A program made the translations under genes and the position numbers. Positions 1 to 10,309 of a DNA stretch of 64,000 nt are shown here, piece by piece (position 1 is the first letter of the stretch; each line of letters opens with the position of its first letter). The notes beneath the pieces were generated by a model, which saw only the letters and a list, made by a program, of their open reading frames with translations, did not search any database and was not told the DNA's origin. This DNA comes from Halocatena marina (GTDB taxonomy: Archaea > Halobacteriota > Halobacteria > Halobacteriales > Haloarculaceae), in contig NZ_CP109785.1 in assembly GCF_025913575.1 (NCBI RefSeq), positions 2,418,001 to 2,482,000 of the forward strand, in the 5' to 3' direction.

Positions 1-1
1 A

Positions 2-328
2 GAGCAGGTCGAAGAACCACGTGAGGGATTAGAGTCGCTGTTCAGGAACTACAGGGAGATCGCCGAAGACGATCCGTTCATCCAGCAGATGGTCATCCAG
101 CGCGACTACCGGGAGGTGCTTTATAATATCTCATCAGAAACGGGAAAAACCCGATCGAAGAAGTTCGAACACACGACGCCGTTCATCGAGACTCTCCAAG
201 AACAGAGTACAGGGCACCTCGCGGAACACGGTCCCAAAACGGTTCTCGGCGTCAAGGGAACAATCCTGCTGGTCCTGTACAAAGACGAGTTCGAAGCGTA
301 CAGAGCGGAATTTTACGAGCAGACATGA
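2..328 (+). CDS. C-terminal part of a possible TetR-type regulator (cut by window start)
   Basis: The open frame enters from the left edge and stops at a TGA at 326-328, so only the last 108 residues are visible. They are helical and charged, with no catalytic motif. The pattern of amphipathic helices (a segment around LFRNYREIAEDDPFIQQM, then a helix ending KDEFEAYRAEFYEQ) resembles the ligand-binding half of TetR/AcrR regulators. The DNA-binding end is outside the window, so the family assignment is a guess. The next gene converges on it. Confidence 0.4.
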   Translation, partial: EQVEEPREGLESLFRNYREIAEDDPFIQQMVIQRDYREVLYNISSETGKTRSKKFEHTTPFIETLQEQSTGHLAEHGPKTVLGVKGTILLVLYKDEFEAYRAEFYEQT

Positions 329-410
329 GACCTGCTTATCACTGCACTCTCGGATGATTGACATCTGAAGCAGAAACCAACATACAAGCCACGAGAGCTT
401 CCAAACCCGA

Positions 411-3098
411 TTAATCGAGTCGTTCGACAGTCCCACGGCTTCCATCGACACGGAGTCGTTGTCCAGTCTCGATGCGTTTTGTCGCACGCGGGACGGACAT
501 AACGGCTGGGAGACCATATTCGCGTGCGACCAGCGCACCGTGTGTCATCCGCCCTCCCACATCTGTCACCAACCCAGACGCATTAAGAAACAGTGGTGTC
601 CATCCCGGATCACAGGATGGTGCAACGAGTATCTCACCCTTCTCAAGCGTGGATTCACTCGGATTGTGGATGACGCGTGCAGTTCCCTCGATGACACCCG
701 ACGAAACCCCTGTCCCGACGAGAGCGCCGTCGAGACACTGGTCAGTCCGAGTAGTGAGTGCCTCTCCTTCGCTCGTCAGCAGTGCTGGTGCGTCCAGTCG
801 GGCGAATCGTTCGTGTTCGCGTCGACGACTATCCACGTCGATATTCGCGGCGGCTCCCGATTCAAACAGTTCGAACAGCTCCTCTTTTCGAAGATACCAG
901 ACATCGTCTGGATCTCGCAACTGGTCGTTCGCAGCGAGCTGTTCTCCGGCGTGCTGAAGTCCCTCGTGCCAAGCCGCGAACAGATGGGCGGATCCCTGTT
1001 TCGGTTCGTCCCGTAACGGAATGTAGCCACGATAGACGCGTAGTAACCGACGAACGAGGGGTCGTCGGAGCGGGCCGAGAACACCCTGTCCCGCCTTCCG
1101 CAGAAGATCGTCTACGGCTTGCTTGGCTGCTTGCTGTCGAGCACGAAGATGGCTCCGATACGTTTCCTCGTCCCCTGCACGGAGATTACTCCGAACGATT
1201 TGCAGCACGCCAGCGGGATCGTCTCGCCATCGAGGACGACTGACATCGATCTCACCGGTTGTTCTGTGACCGAAGTCTTCGAGGAACGTCTCAAGTTCGC
1301 TGACGAACGCGTCACCACCATCAACAGTGGCAATCTCGGCCAGCGTTCGCCCATCACGGAGAGCTTCTCCGACAGCAGGATACTCGTGCGCGACTGCTTC
1401 GAGGTCATCAAGACCGAGATTCATCCGGGTGCCCACCTCATCACTAGAGCCTCTCCCCGCAGCATCGACAGTAGCGTGCTCCTCGGGAAAGAGCTTCTTC
1501 AGTGCCTTTCCTGCTGTCATTCCAGCCATGAGAGGCATGAATCGAGGGTAGACCTCCCGCATGAGAGAAACCGTATCGTATGGGAGCCCATCGAAAACCG
1601 TCCGTGCCAGTTGTTCTCCATCGTCCGGTTCGAGTATCTCTGTGGCGGCCTGCTCACCCCACTCACGATACCATTGCCGGAGGTGGGGCATATCCTCTCC
1701 CGCGCGGATAAACGATAGACAGTAGCCCGAGACGATACCCGGAATGATTGGTGCGACGGTACGAATCAGCTGAAACGCATCACGCCCGAGCGAGGGAACG
1801 ATCGAAGGCGAGACTCCCCCCTCGAACTCCGATTCGCGTCGCTCGGTCAGCTCTTTCAATCCGAGAGCTGCGTGCTCGACCATCGAGATGAGTCCCGTTA
1901 CGATTGTCCCCCGAAAGAGAGACTGACGCAGGAACGGCGTAATATCTTCGTACACCCGTCCACCCGCGTGAGCTGCCCATCTGCCACGTTCACCTGCAGT
2001 GTCGAACTCAGCGAGCATCTCTTCGATCACCGCGGTCCACAGATCCACAGCGAGTGGCGGCATCGCTTCTGCCATCGCTTGGGTGTGACCCACGCTGAGA
2101 TAGACGTGCAGACGCCCGTCAGTCGGCATCGGTTCGGGGAGCGGAAACAGTGCGGTGATCGGTCGTGATTGGAGTATCACGAACTCGCCATCGACGAGCG
2201 CCCACTCGATGTCCTGTGGACTTTCGAGGTGCGATTCGATTCTGACACCCAATCGAACGAGATCAGAGAGGTTATCGTCCGAGAGCACGCGAGCACGTTG
2301 CTCAGTTTCATCGAGTGTAACGCGGTTGGGGTCGTTCTCTTCCAACGAGAGTCGTATCTGCTTGGTGCCGACATCGTACGACAGCACTTCCCCCGTCGAT
2401 TTCTCTACGTGGGCGTTATCTGCTTCGACCTCACCGGCGACGATCGTTTCTCCAAGCCCGAACGCAGCGTCGACGGACGCAATCGTCCGGTTGCCACTGT
2501 CGGGATCTGCGGTGAACAGGACACCCGCTGCCTCGGCGTCGACCATCCGTTGGACGACGACAGCGAGTGCAACATCAGCGTTCGGGATGTTGTTCTGGTT
2601 TCGGTATGTAACAGCTCTCTCAGTGAATAGACTCGCAAGACAATCCAGCACACGATCTGCGACATCGTCGGGGCTAACCCCCAGATACGTCTCGTGCTGT
2701 CCGGCGAACGAGGCAGATGGGAGATCCTCTGCTGTCGCGCTGGATCGGACCGCATACGAGGCGGCTCCGTGTGTCTCGATTGCCTCTCGCAGTTGGCTGT
2801 GCAGTTCATCTGGCAGCTCTCGCGTTCGAAAGGACGAACGAATTTCTTCTGTGCGCCGTTCGAGTTCGGTTCGGTTCTCTGCAGAACGATCATCGAGAGA
2901 CTGGATTGCATCTCTCATTTCGTTGTTCAGCAGGATTTCGTAGGCATCGGTGGTGACACAGAAACCTCCCGGAACGTTGAATCCGGCTTCGATGAGTGCG
3001 CCAAGCGTCGCTCCTTTTCCACCGAAACGCTCCCGTTCCGGATCGACTGCGTCCAGATCGACGATGAATTGCTTCGGTTCGTTCTCGGTGGTGCTCAT
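411..3098 (-). CDS. PEP synthase / rifampicin phosphotransferase-like protein
   Basis: An 895-residue protein. The N-terminal third is a pyruvate phosphate dikinase-type ATP-grasp domain: GGKGATLGAL near residue 27, RSSATAEDLPSASFAGQ near 120, and DIEWALVDGEFVILQSRP near 300. A long middle domain of about 400 residues follows. The C-terminus is the swivelling phospho-histidine domain, GGRMTHGALVAREYGLPAV, with the catalytic His near residue 853. The order ATP-binding, variable domain, C-terminal His domain is that of rifampicin phosphotransferase-like proteins. Classical PEP synthase has the His in the middle and a PEP barrel at the end. The substrate is unknown. ATG at 3098 was preferred over the TTG two codons upstream, and a TATA-like TTTCAAA lies at about the right distance. 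Confidence 0.85.
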   Translation of the reverse strand: MSTTENEPKQFIVDLDAVDPERERFGGKGATLGALIEAGFNVPGGFCVTTDAYEILLNNEMRDAIQSLDDRSAENRTELERRTEEIRSSFRTRELPDELHSQLREAIETHGAASYAVRSSATAEDLPSASFAGQHETYLGVSPDDVADRVLDCLASLFTERAVTYRNQNNIPNADVALAVVVQRMVDAEAAGVLFTADPDSGNRTIASVDAAFGLGETIVAGEVEADNAHVEKSTGEVLSYDVGTKQIRLSLEENDPNRVTLDETEQRARVLSDDNLSDLVRLGVRIESHLESPQDIEWALVDGEFVILQSRPITALFPLPEPMPTDGRLHVYLSVGHTQAMAEAMPPLAVDLWTAVIEEMLAEFDTAGERGRWAAHAGGRVYEDITPFLRQSLFRGTIVTGLISMVEHAALGLKELTERRESEFEGGVSPSIVPSLGRDAFQLIRTVAPIIPGIVSGYCLSFIRAGEDMPHLRQWYREWGEQAATEILEPDDGEQLARTVFDGLPYDTVSLMREVYPRFMPLMAGMTAGKALKKLFPEEHATVDAAGRGSSDEVGTRMNLGLDDLEAVAHEYPAVGEALRDGRTLAEIATVDGGDAFVSELETFLEDFGHRTTGEIDVSRPRWRDDPAGVLQIVRSNLRAGDEETYRSHLRARQQAAKQAVDDLLRKAGQGVLGPLRRPLVRRLLRVYRGYIPLRDEPKQGSAHLFAAWHEGLQHAGEQLAANDQLRDPDDVWYLRKEELFELFESGAAANIDVDSRRREHERFARLDAPALLTSEGEALTTRTDQCLDGALVGTGVSSGVIEGTARVIHNPSESTLEKGEILVAPSCDPGWTPLFLNASGLVTDVGGRMTHGALVAREYGLPAVMSVPRATKRIETGQRLRVDGSRGTVERLD

Positions 3099-3286
3099 AC
3101 CCAATCACAGCGATGTTGTGATTTGAAAAACTCCATGACTAAAATAGCTATGAAGTTGTGAATGCATAAGCCTATCTGCGCTGTCCAGATGAGTAGTAAT
3201 TGTCTCTCCGATACGTTCCGGGAGATACGGTTTGAGGACAGGAGCCGAACGCAATTCTTAGTGGTGCGCTCGGGCAACGGGACGCA

Positions 3287-4759
3287 ATGGGAGAGATTTT
3301 TGAAGTCCGATCGTTCGACGCCGCAGGCCGTATCGGGGAGTTGACCGTTCCTCGGGCCGGTCTCACCGTCGAGACGCCAGCGCTGCTTCCCGTCGTGAAT
3401 CCGCACATCGGGACGATCGATCCAGCTGATTTGGCCAGCGAATTCGGGGTCGAGATGCTCATTACGAACAGTTACATCCTCAACCGAAGCGATGACCTGC
3501 GCGACCGGGTGCTTTCTGAAGGAGTGCACACACTGCTCGATTTCCCCGGTGTCATCATGACCGACTCAGGCTCGTTTCAACTGGCCGAGTACGGCGATAT
3601 CGAGGTGACGACCGAGGAAATACTCCAATTCCAACGGGATATCGGCTCGGATATCGGAACGCCGGTCGATATCCCGACTCCACCGGACGTAAGTAGAGCG
3701 CAGGCAAACGAGGAGCTTCAGACGACACAGGAGCGCCTCAAAACCGCCGAACGCGTCGGTCAGAAGATGGACAGTGAGATGCTCATCACCGCTCCAGTCC
3801 AAGGATCAACCCAACTCGACCTGCGTGAGCAGGCCGCGCGCCACGCCTACCAGACGAAGCTCGACGTCTATCCCGTCGGTGGAGTCGTGCCGTTGTTGAA
3901 CGCCTATCGATACTCGGATATGGTTGATGTGGTTGCGGCCGCAAAGCGTGGATTGGGCGTCGACGCGCCTGTTCATCTGTTCGGAGCGGGCCATCCGATG
4001 ATGCTCGCGCTCGCAGTTGCGCTTGGGTGCGACGTGTTCGATTCGGCGGCGTACGCAATCTACGCGCGCGACGACCGCTATCTCACCGTTCGCGGGACGG
4101 AACATCTCGACGACCTCGCGTACTTTCCGTGTTCGTGTTCGATCTGTACCAATCATACACCAGACGAGATCCGGAGGTGCGACGACGAGACAAGAGAGGA
4201 GTTGCTTGCACGCCACAACCTCCACGTCACGTTCGCGGAGCTACGCCGGGTGAAACAGGCGATCCGTCGTGGCAATCTGCTCGAACTCGTCGATGCACGG
4301 GCACGAGGACACCCAAAGCTGCTCGATGGCTATCGGACGCTATTCGATCACAGCGAGCAGTTGGAGCGATCGGATCCGGTCTCGAAGGACGCGGTGTTTC
4401 ACGTTTCGAGCGAGTGCGTCCGCAGACCAGAGGTCATGCGTCACCACTCACGACTCGAACGACTGAGCGTCGATGGAGACGTGTTGCTTTCAGAAGGAGG
4501 AGTCAACGAAGCGTTCGACGAGACGTGGCGTGTCGTCCCGCCGTTCGGTCCGTTCCCTCGGTCGCTCTCGGAGACGTACCCACTGACCGTAGAAGTTCCC
4601 GAGCGAATGAGCCGGAAGAGCTACGAAATGGCCGCAGACGGCATCCGTGCGCTCGTCGAGACAAACCCCGATACCTCGTTCACGCTCGCACACCGGGAAT
4701 GGCCCAAGAGCGCACTCACACGACTACCGAACGCAGTAACAGTCACTGAACTCTCATGA
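3287..4759 (+). CDS. tgtA: tRNA-guanine(15) transglycosylase (archaeosine)
   Basis: Exchanges guanine-15 in the D-loop of archaeal tRNAs for preQ0, the first tRNA-bound step of archaeosine synthesis. The 490-residue protein has the TGT barrel signatures: [12 protein letters not shown] near residue 61, the catalytic-site segment [13 protein letters not shown] with Asp93, and [16 protein letters not shown] zinc site CSCSIC lies near residue 277 with a downstream His. The PUA domain found on some archaeal TGTs is not evident here; a PUA-like end is carried by the neighbouring arcS product. arcS follows after 52 bases on the same strand, so the two probably form one operon. Confidence 0.96.
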   Translation: MGEIFEVRSFDAAGRIGELTVPRAGLTVETPALLPVVNPHIGTIDPADLASEFGVEMLITNSYILNRSDDLRDRVLSEGVHTLLDFPGVIMTDSGSFQLAEYGDIEVTTEEILQFQRDIGSDIGTPVDIPTPPDVSRAQANEELQTTQERLKTAERVGQKMDSEMLITAPVQGSTQLDLREQAARHAYQTKLDVYPVGGVVPLLNAYRYSDMVDVVAAAKRGLGVDAPVHLFGAGHPMMLALAVALGCDVFDSAAYAIYARDDRYLTVRGTEHLDDLAYFPCSCSICTNHTPDEIRRCDDETREELLARHNLHVTFAELRRVKQAIRRGNLLELVDARARGHPKLLDGYRTLFDHSEQLERSDPVSKDAVFHVSSECVRRPEVMRHHSRLERLSVDGDVLLSEGGVNEAFDETWRVVPPFGPFPRSLSETYPLTVEVPERMSRKSYEMAADGIRALVETNPDTSFTLAHREWPKSALTRLPNAVTVTELS

Positions 4760-4811
4760 CTCTCGAAGACACAAGCCAACGTAGTTCTGTGTCGACGCCA
4801 GAAGACGACCA

Positions 4812-6560
4812 ATGACCGATTATTTCGAAGTTCACGAGCGCGACGGACCGGCTCGGATTGGGGAACTCCGCCTCGCTGATTCGATTCATACGCCCGCACT
4901 CATCGACGACAGCATTGAAGACGCGGGGAGTCTCTGGTCCGAGGAACGGACGACACCAGTGGGGGACGAGACGGCGCTGACTGTCCTTCCCCACCGAAGC
5001 TTTCCAGCAGGGACCGACACGGAGGTCGAGGAGGCGTTCGCAGTTGAGTATCCGACTGTCGAGTTCCCGAGTGCGGCTGTCATCTCTCGTGAGACAGCAG
5101 GAGATCACGGGAGTGATGCGTACATCCTCTCTTCTGCCTCCGGTATCGTGGGGCATGCATCGAAGTTCGTCGACACAATCGTCGATGTTCGAACATCGAT
5201 TCCGGCTGATACCGCACTCCTCCTCTCGGGGGTGGCGACACCGGCGAACGCCGCCACGCTGGCCTACGCGGGTGTTGATCTCTTCGACAGCAATCGCGCG
5301 TACGTCCGTGGATTGGAAGGATTCTATCTGACGGCAGACGGTGAGGAGTTCCTCGAAGATCTGACTGAGCTTCCGTGTTCCTGTCCGGCCTGCCAGCGAG
5401 GACGGGATGCATTCGACCGGGAGCACTGCGCTGAGCACAACGTGGCCGCCATCGAAACGGAGTTGGCACGCGTCCGCGAACGCATTCGTGCTGGTCGACT
5501 CCGAGATTATCTCGAAGGACAAGCCCGCCACGACGCGTGGCTGACAGCGGCATTCAGACGACTCGACCAGCAATACAGCTATCTCGAACAACACACGCCC
5601 CTCTTACGCCAGAGCACGCTGCTCGCTGCGAGTGACGACAGCATGCGACGAGTCGAAATCCAGCGTTTTGCAGATCGTGTGTGCACACGCTATCGAAACC
5701 GCTTCGAACAGCCACTTGCACTTGTCCCCTGTTCGGCCCGAAAACCCTACAGCGAATCACAGAGCCACGGTCAGTTCCACGACGCGATCCACTATCGCGC
5801 GCACAAGGTGTCGATGACATCGCCGATCGGCGTCGTTCCCCAGGAGCTGGAGTATACGTACCCCGCACAACACTACGACAGCGTCGTGACAGGGCGGTGG
5901 TCAGCAGAGGAGATCGACTTCGTCGCCCGCGTGCTGACAGAGTATCTCGAACAGAACGAGTACCCTCGCTACATCGCGCACGTTCCGCCGGGTGGCTACC
6001 GAGAGATCTGTGAACGTGTCGAGAAACGTACTGGAATTGAGTTCGAGTACACTGTCAGCGATCATCCGACGACAGCCGAATCGTTGGCGAATCTCCGAGA
6101 GACACTCAGCGGCGAATCGAAGTATCTGAAGCGCGAGCGCGAGCATAACACTGTTCGTGCAATCGCGGACTACCAGCTCGGACCTGACGCTGGGACCGAA
6201 CTGTTTGGAACAGAGATCTCCGTGGACGGATGGCTACCGTCGCTGCGTGTCCACGACAAGGGGCAATTGGCGACGATTGTCCCTCAGTACGGAACGCTCG
6301 CGTTCACGCTCGCTGGCGCACGCCGATGGCTCGATAGCAGCGTCCCGACCAAGCGCGTCGAAATTGATCCATTCGTACCGCAAGGAAGCGTCCTCGCTCC
6401 CGGTATCGTGGACGCTAGCGCGGACATCCGCGTTGGTGATGAAGTCGTTATTGAGGGACCAAAGGCGTTCGCCGTCGGACGAGCGTCGATGAGTGGACCT
6501 GAAATGACGACGAGTACACGAGGAATCGCGGTCGAAGTCCGTCACGTCGATGAACGGTAA
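4812..6560 (+). CDS. arcS: Archaeosine synthase alpha subunit
   Basis: Second step of archaeosine formation: ArcS modifies tRNA-bound preQ0, acting with a radical SAM partner in many archaea. The 582-residue protein has a TGT-like N-terminal half that is diverged and lacks the TDSGSFQ active-site segment. It keeps a zinc site (CSCPAC near residue 193 with later His). The family signature PCSARKPYS is near residue 308, and a PUA-type RNA-binding end runs from about residue 505. The gene directly follows tgtA, as often in haloarchaea. Loss of the transglycosylase residues together with PCSARKPYS separates it from a second TGT. Confidence 0.95.
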   Translation: MTDYFEVHERDGPARIGELRLADSIHTPALIDDSIEDAGSLWSEERTTPVGDETALTVLPHRSFPAGTDTEVEEAFAVEYPTVEFPSAAVISRETAGDHGSDAYILSSASGIVGHASKFVDTIVDVRTSIPADTALLLSGVATPANAATLAYAGVDLFDSNRAYVRGLEGFYLTADGEEFLEDLTELPCSCPACQRGRDAFDREHCAEHNVAAIETELARVRERIRAGRLRDYLEGQARHDAWLTAAFRRLDQQYSYLEQHTPLLRQSTLLAASDDSMRRVEIQRFADRVCTRYRNRFEQPLALVPCSARKPYSESQSHGQFHDAIHYRAHKVSMTSPIGVVPQELEYTYPAQHYDSVVTGRWSAEEIDFVARVLTEYLEQNEYPRYIAHVPPGGYREICERVEKRTGIEFEYTVSDHPTTAESLANLRETLSGESKYLKREREHNTVRAIADYQLGPDAGTELFGTEISVDGWLPSLRVHDKGQLATIVPQYGTLAFTLAGARRWLDSSVPTKRVEIDPFVPQGSVLAPGIVDASADIRVGDEVVIEGPKAFAVGRASMSGPEMTTSTRGIAVEVRHVDER

Positions 6561-6583
6561 GTGACGAGCGAAACAGAAGGGCG

Positions 6584-6988
6584 CTACTCTTCCTCGGTTT
6601 CGAAATCGAGCGAAACAGAGTTGATGCAGTAGCGTTTGCCAGTCGGATCCGGACCGTCGTCGAACACGTGCCCAAGATGGCCGCCACAGCGCGCACAGAC
6701 GACCTCTGTTCGATTCATTCCGTGGCTCGTATCGCGGTGGAGTTCGATCGCATCCTCCATCGCATCGTAAAAGCTCGGCCAGCCCGTGTTGGTCCCGAAT
6801 TTCGTTTCGGAATCGAATAGCTCGACTCCACAGGCCGCACACTGGTATGTTCCCTCTTCGTTCGTACTGATGTGCTCTCCACTGAATCGCGGCTCGGTCC
6901 CCTTCTCGCGGAGAATTTGGTACTCCTCATCGGAGAGAACCTCGCGCCACTCCTCGTCGGTCTGGGGGATTGAATCGCTCTCAGGCAT
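6584..6988 (-). CDS. msrB: Peptide-methionine (R)-S-oxide reductase
   Basis: Reduces methionine-R-sulfoxide in oxidised proteins in the cytoplasm. The 134-residue protein has two CxxC zinc pairs (CAAC and CARC), the conserved TGWPSF segment, GGHLGHVFDDGP and the resolving/catalytic end GKRYCINSVSLDF with the active Cys. The ATG at 6988 gives the usual family N-terminus (SDEEYQILREKGTEPRFSG), so 37 upstream codons in the open frame were rejected. It converges on arcS with a 23-base gap. Confidence 0.95.
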   Translation of the reverse strand: MPESDSIPQTDEEWREVLSDEEYQILREKGTEPRFSGEHISTNEEGTYQCAACGVELFDSETKFGTNTGWPSFYDAMEDAIELHRDTSHGMNRTEVVCARCGGHLGHVFDDGPDPTGKRYCINSVSLDFETEEE

Positions 6989-7132
6989 GGGGTGACGTAT
7001 GCGCTCGATCAGGTTGTGCGTTTCGAACAAATAGAAATGGAAAGAGGGAACGACGGGGAATTGAAACCACCGTCCGTGGCAACTATTCAGTCCCGGCATA
7101 ATTAAGTTCGATGCCAGTGATTGTCACAGATA

Positions 7133-7396
7133 ATGATAGAGCGCCGTCTTTCGTATCAAGACCTTGAGGATGGTGTCGCAACACTGTTATTGTTTGAAGG
7201 TGAGGAAATCAAGGAAGATTTCTACTGGGATGTAGAGGATATGCCAGACGGTGCAGAACCCGGAGATCAATATCAACCGGAGTTCGAGGATGGTGAACTC
7301 GTCGCACTGCATTATGACGAGGAACTCACTGAACAAACATTTGAGGAACACCAAGACGCGCTTGAATGGTACAATGAGATGTTGGAAGATAACTAA
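7133..7396 (+). CDS. DUF3006 family small protein
   Basis: An 87-residue, very acidic protein. Its start (MIERRLSYQDLEDGVATLLL) and the segment VEDMPDGAEPGDQYQPEFEDGELV follow the DUF3006 pattern of a small beta-rich domain. This family is commonly found next to ComEC-like metallo-beta-lactamases, and here the lactamase gene starts 3 bases downstream, so the two are surely co-transcribed. A TTG at 7121 would add four residues. ATG at 7133 is preferred because a TATA-like ATAATTAA near 7098-7106 sits about 27-30 bases upstream. Confidence 0.8.
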   Translation: MIERRLSYQDLEDGVATLLLFEGEEIKEDFYWDVEDMPDGAEPGDQYQPEFEDGELVALHYDEELTEQTFEEHQDALEWYNEMLEDN

Positions 7397-7399
7397 GAT

Positions 7400-9133
7400 A
7401 TGCCCGGCGAACCGCTGTCTAATGGGAAACGAGAAGTATACACACTGAACGTTGAGCAAGCGGATTCGCATGCGATTATCACAGAAGATGGAAAAATCGC
7501 CCTCATAGATGCAGATAAAGAGAGGGCTGCTGACGAACTTGACACCATCTTAGCCGGACGGGAAACGCCACAGACAGATACCGGACGTGTTCCGATCGAG
7601 ACGTTCGTTCTGACACATTTTCATGACGATCATTCGAGAGGTGTGCAGGAATTGTATGACCACGGCTACGAAATACAACATGCTATCCAGCCTGACGAAG
7701 ATCGGTATACGATGCGTGACCGGGAGACCAGAAAGCCAAGGAAAGGCGTGAAAGTGGCTGTCAAGATGACGTACGCCCGTGCGTTGAAAAAGCATGACCC
7801 AGATACCATCAAACAGGTCTCAATGGGTGATTCTCTCTCCTCAGATATAGACAGTCAAGTTCTGGCTCCACCCAGTGATTCAGGCACGATCACATTCACC
7901 AGCCCAGAGACTGGGCGGAAAAACACCCTCAAACCGACCGGTGCGAACGCAAACAGTATTGCTCTCAAAACGGAGGGCGAGCAGTCGGTGTTGTTCATGG
8001 GGGATGTCGAGGACACCGGCGGACTCAACGGCGAAAGTCAGGTGATGCACCAACACGATAGTGAGGAAAGCGAGGTTGATCTCGACGCCGACATCCTCGT
8101 GGTCTCGCATCACGGTTCAGATAACGCGACCAGCACAGAATTCCTCGAGCGAGTCGATCCAGAGGTAGCAGTAATTTCGAGTGGTCTACACAATAAGCAC
8201 ACGAGCGAGAACCAGCACGACGCTCATCCCCACGATGCGACTCTCAAGCGACTGCACGATCGGGGTATCGATGTCTACTGGACGCCGGGTCACGGAACAC
8301 TCCGGACCGACCTAGACACAGAGGCTGCCCACCCGGAGCCAACGACCGATCTCGAAACGACCAACGCCGCCGATGTGGCCGCGCTGAAATACTACTGCCG
8401 GGAACACGACGTCTCACCGGAACAGATCGTGGCACTTACCCCAGACCATTTGCCTGAAGAAACGTCCGCGTGGGTAGCCGACGCCGCACCGATGATGGTC
8501 GAGTCGACCGAAGAGATCTTGGACGAAGCGATTGCGAACGGCGAATCCGTTGAGGATCTCCGACAGACGCTCGATCCAACGCCGGACGCGCACGATCAGC
8601 TCCAAACGAGCGTGCAAGCCGATCGAGACGAACACGTGACGACCAGAGCAGACGTGAACCGGAACCGGGAGGCGTTTTTCAGCGCCAAACGGGCAGAAGA
8701 CGCCTACAAGCGGCTCCCACTGCACACGCGACTTCGGGCAAACCTCCCCAACCGATTCGGGGGGATCGAGCATCCGCTGGCAGATGTTCCTTCACCCGAC
8801 GATATCGATGGTCCCCGAAAGGTCGAGGAGGTCCCACGGGCTGTTCAACATTCTCCCGCAGCCAAAAAGCGCGACAAGAGAGGAATCGTCATCGACGAGC
8901 GGCTCCTTGCGGCCGAAGACGCCGCTGACGAGGCTGTCGACACTGCTGAAACGAGTGAAACGTTGTGTCACCACCTCCGAGAGACCCCCGGCGCACACCA
9001 AGACTTCCTCTATGCGATCGAGACCCCCGATGCCCATACCAAGCACAAACCCGAAGAAGATCTCTCCGAGTCGTTGGAACAGACGAACCAGCGGGAACGA
9101 TCGCAGACACAGGATGTCTCGCTGGGACTCTGA
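7400..9133 (+). CDS. ComEC/Rec2-like metallo-beta-lactamase hydrolase with long C-terminal extension
   Basis: A 577-residue soluble protein. Residues 1-300 are a metallo-beta-lactamase fold: HFHDDH at 73-78, a FMGDVEDTGG metal-ligand segment, VSHHGSDNATS, and a final GHGT. This matches the soluble hydrolase domain of ComEC/Rec2 proteins, but there are no membrane segments. The last 270 residues are helical and charged (DLRQTLDPTPDAHDQLQTS and following) and match nothing I know. It sits 3 bases after the DUF3006 gene. A nuclease or phosphodiesterase role is possible but not shown. Confidence 0.85.
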   Translation: MPGEPLSNGKREVYTLNVEQADSHAIITEDGKIALIDADKERAADELDTILAGRETPQTDTGRVPIETFVLTHFHDDHSRGVQELYDHGYEIQHAIQPDEDRYTMRDRETRKPRKGVKVAVKMTYARALKKHDPDTIKQVSMGDSLSSDIDSQVLAPPSDSGTITFTSPETGRKNTLKPTGANANSIALKTEGEQSVLFMGDVEDTGGLNGESQVMHQHDSEESEVDLDADILVVSHHGSDNATSTEFLERVDPEVAVISSGLHNKHTSENQHDAHPHDATLKRLHDRGIDVYWTPGHGTLRTDLDTEAAHPEPTTDLETTNAADVAALKYYCREHDVSPEQIVALTPDHLPEETSAWVADAAPMMVESTEEILDEAIANGESVEDLRQTLDPTPDAHDQLQTSVQADRDEHVTTRADVNRNREAFFSAKRAEDAYKRLPLHTRLRANLPNRFGGIEHPLADVPSPDDIDGPRKVEEVPRAVQHSPAAKKRDKRGIVIDERLLAAEDAADEAVDTAETSETLCHHLRETPGAHQDFLYAIETPDAHTKHKPEEDLSESLEQTNQRERSQTQDVSLGL

Positions 9134-9324
9134 TGTCGTGGTATCGATGGGGAGATCGTCCGCTTACCAGACAAGCGTCGTCGATGACTCCGAGAACTTG
9201 GACAATGGAACTCCGTCGGTTTACAGCAAAGTTTCTGTCCAACCACCGAAATCGAATGGAACATTTCAAGCATCAATCGACTGATCACGAGGGAATCTTC
9301 GGAATCCAATACGTATCCCTGTAA

Positions 9325-9981
9325 TCACACCTCTGTCCAAGATATCACTTCTTCATCGTCCGAGAATATTCCAATATCAGTTACGTGAATAGTTACATCC
9401 GACACAGTATCGACGGTACATCCATATACTATTTTACATATGTCTTCAAATATGATATATTCGTCAGAAGCATTCACGGGTTGGCTATGGCAGGCCATAA
9501 CACACTCTACGTCGGAAGACGGCTGCTTCAATGAGAATAATCGGTCAACTGCCCAATACAGAACTCGTAAAACCATCGAATTTGGAAAATCGGGGTCGGT
9601 ATAATTAGCTGGTATTTCAAGACCATGTCTTTCACTCACATTCAACATTGCAGCATCCTTCCTATCGTCCACCTTCGTAACGGTGTGACATCCTGACCGA
9701 TATTGGTACATTGGAATATCGCCCTCAAACGTTACGTTCATGAACCCAGGTCCGTCACCGATTCTCTGTTGTGCTTCTTCAAACATCTGCTGGAGGCGTG
9801 TTTCCTTCTTCTCACTACTCCACTGAGCGGGATCCATCATCGAATACGAATCAGAGGCAACAGGCTTAACATCATATATTTGTATTTCAAACAGCAGACT
9901 ACGGTGCTTCGTCCAGCAAGAACTTCCATGAATCGAGGGGAGGGGATCGCTCGGAGGTACTGAATGTGGCTCCCACTCCAA
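9325..9981 (-). CDS. Hypothetical protein, AT-rich orphan gene
   Basis: A 218-residue open frame with acidic composition and a mixed alpha/beta look (FMNVTFEGDIPMYQYRSG, VLRVLYWAVDRLFSL). There are no signal peptide, membrane segment or known motif. The true start could be the MMDPAQW methionines about 47 codons in. The region is clearly richer in A and T than its neighbours and lies between the lactamase operon and a tRNA, suggesting acquired DNA. It is probably real because no competing frame is open for as long. Confidence 0.5.
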   Translation of the reverse strand: MEWEPHSVPPSDPLPSIHGSSCWTKHRSLLFEIQIYDVKPVASDSYSMMDPAQWSSEKKETRLQQMFEEAQQRIGDGPGFMNVTFEGDIPMYQYRSGCHTVTKVDDRKDAAMLNVSERHGLEIPANYTDPDFPNSMVLRVLYWAVDRLFSLKQPSSDVECVMACHSQPVNASDEYIIFEDICKIVYGCTVDTVSDVTIHVTDIGIFSDDEEVISWTEV

Positions 9982-10143
9982 TCGTTTGAGTCAGTCTATG
10001 AAATCCGATTTCAACGGTTGAAGACACAGAACGGCACAAATCCATCCAGAATTATTTTAGATTCCCATCTAGAGATGGTGTGAGTAATCGACAGAACAGA
10101 GATCCGTTCCGTCAATGTGAAATAATCGGCAGAAATGTAGTAT

Positions 10144-10216
10144 GGGCCGACGCGGATTTGAACCGCGGACCTCCCGGTTATCAGCCGAGCGCTCAACCTA
10201 ACTGAGCTATCGGCCC
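10144..10216 (-). tRNA. tRNA-Ile (GAT)
   Basis: Reverse-strand cloverleaf of 73 bases. Acceptor GGGCCGA pairs with TCGGCCC, the D-arm begins AGCTCAGTTAGG, the anticodon stem-loop is CGGCT-GATAACC-type with GAT anticodon, and the T-arm is GCGGTTCAAATCCGC. The 3' CCA is not encoded and no intron is seen. Confidence 0.96.
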
Positions 10217-10309
10217 GCTGAACGTACTCTGTCGTACTGCCCTGTTCTGTTTAAGCGTTTCTTTTTGTCGGCCGCGAGTGACCGACTCTCAATCGTTCTG
10301 CCGGAGTAT

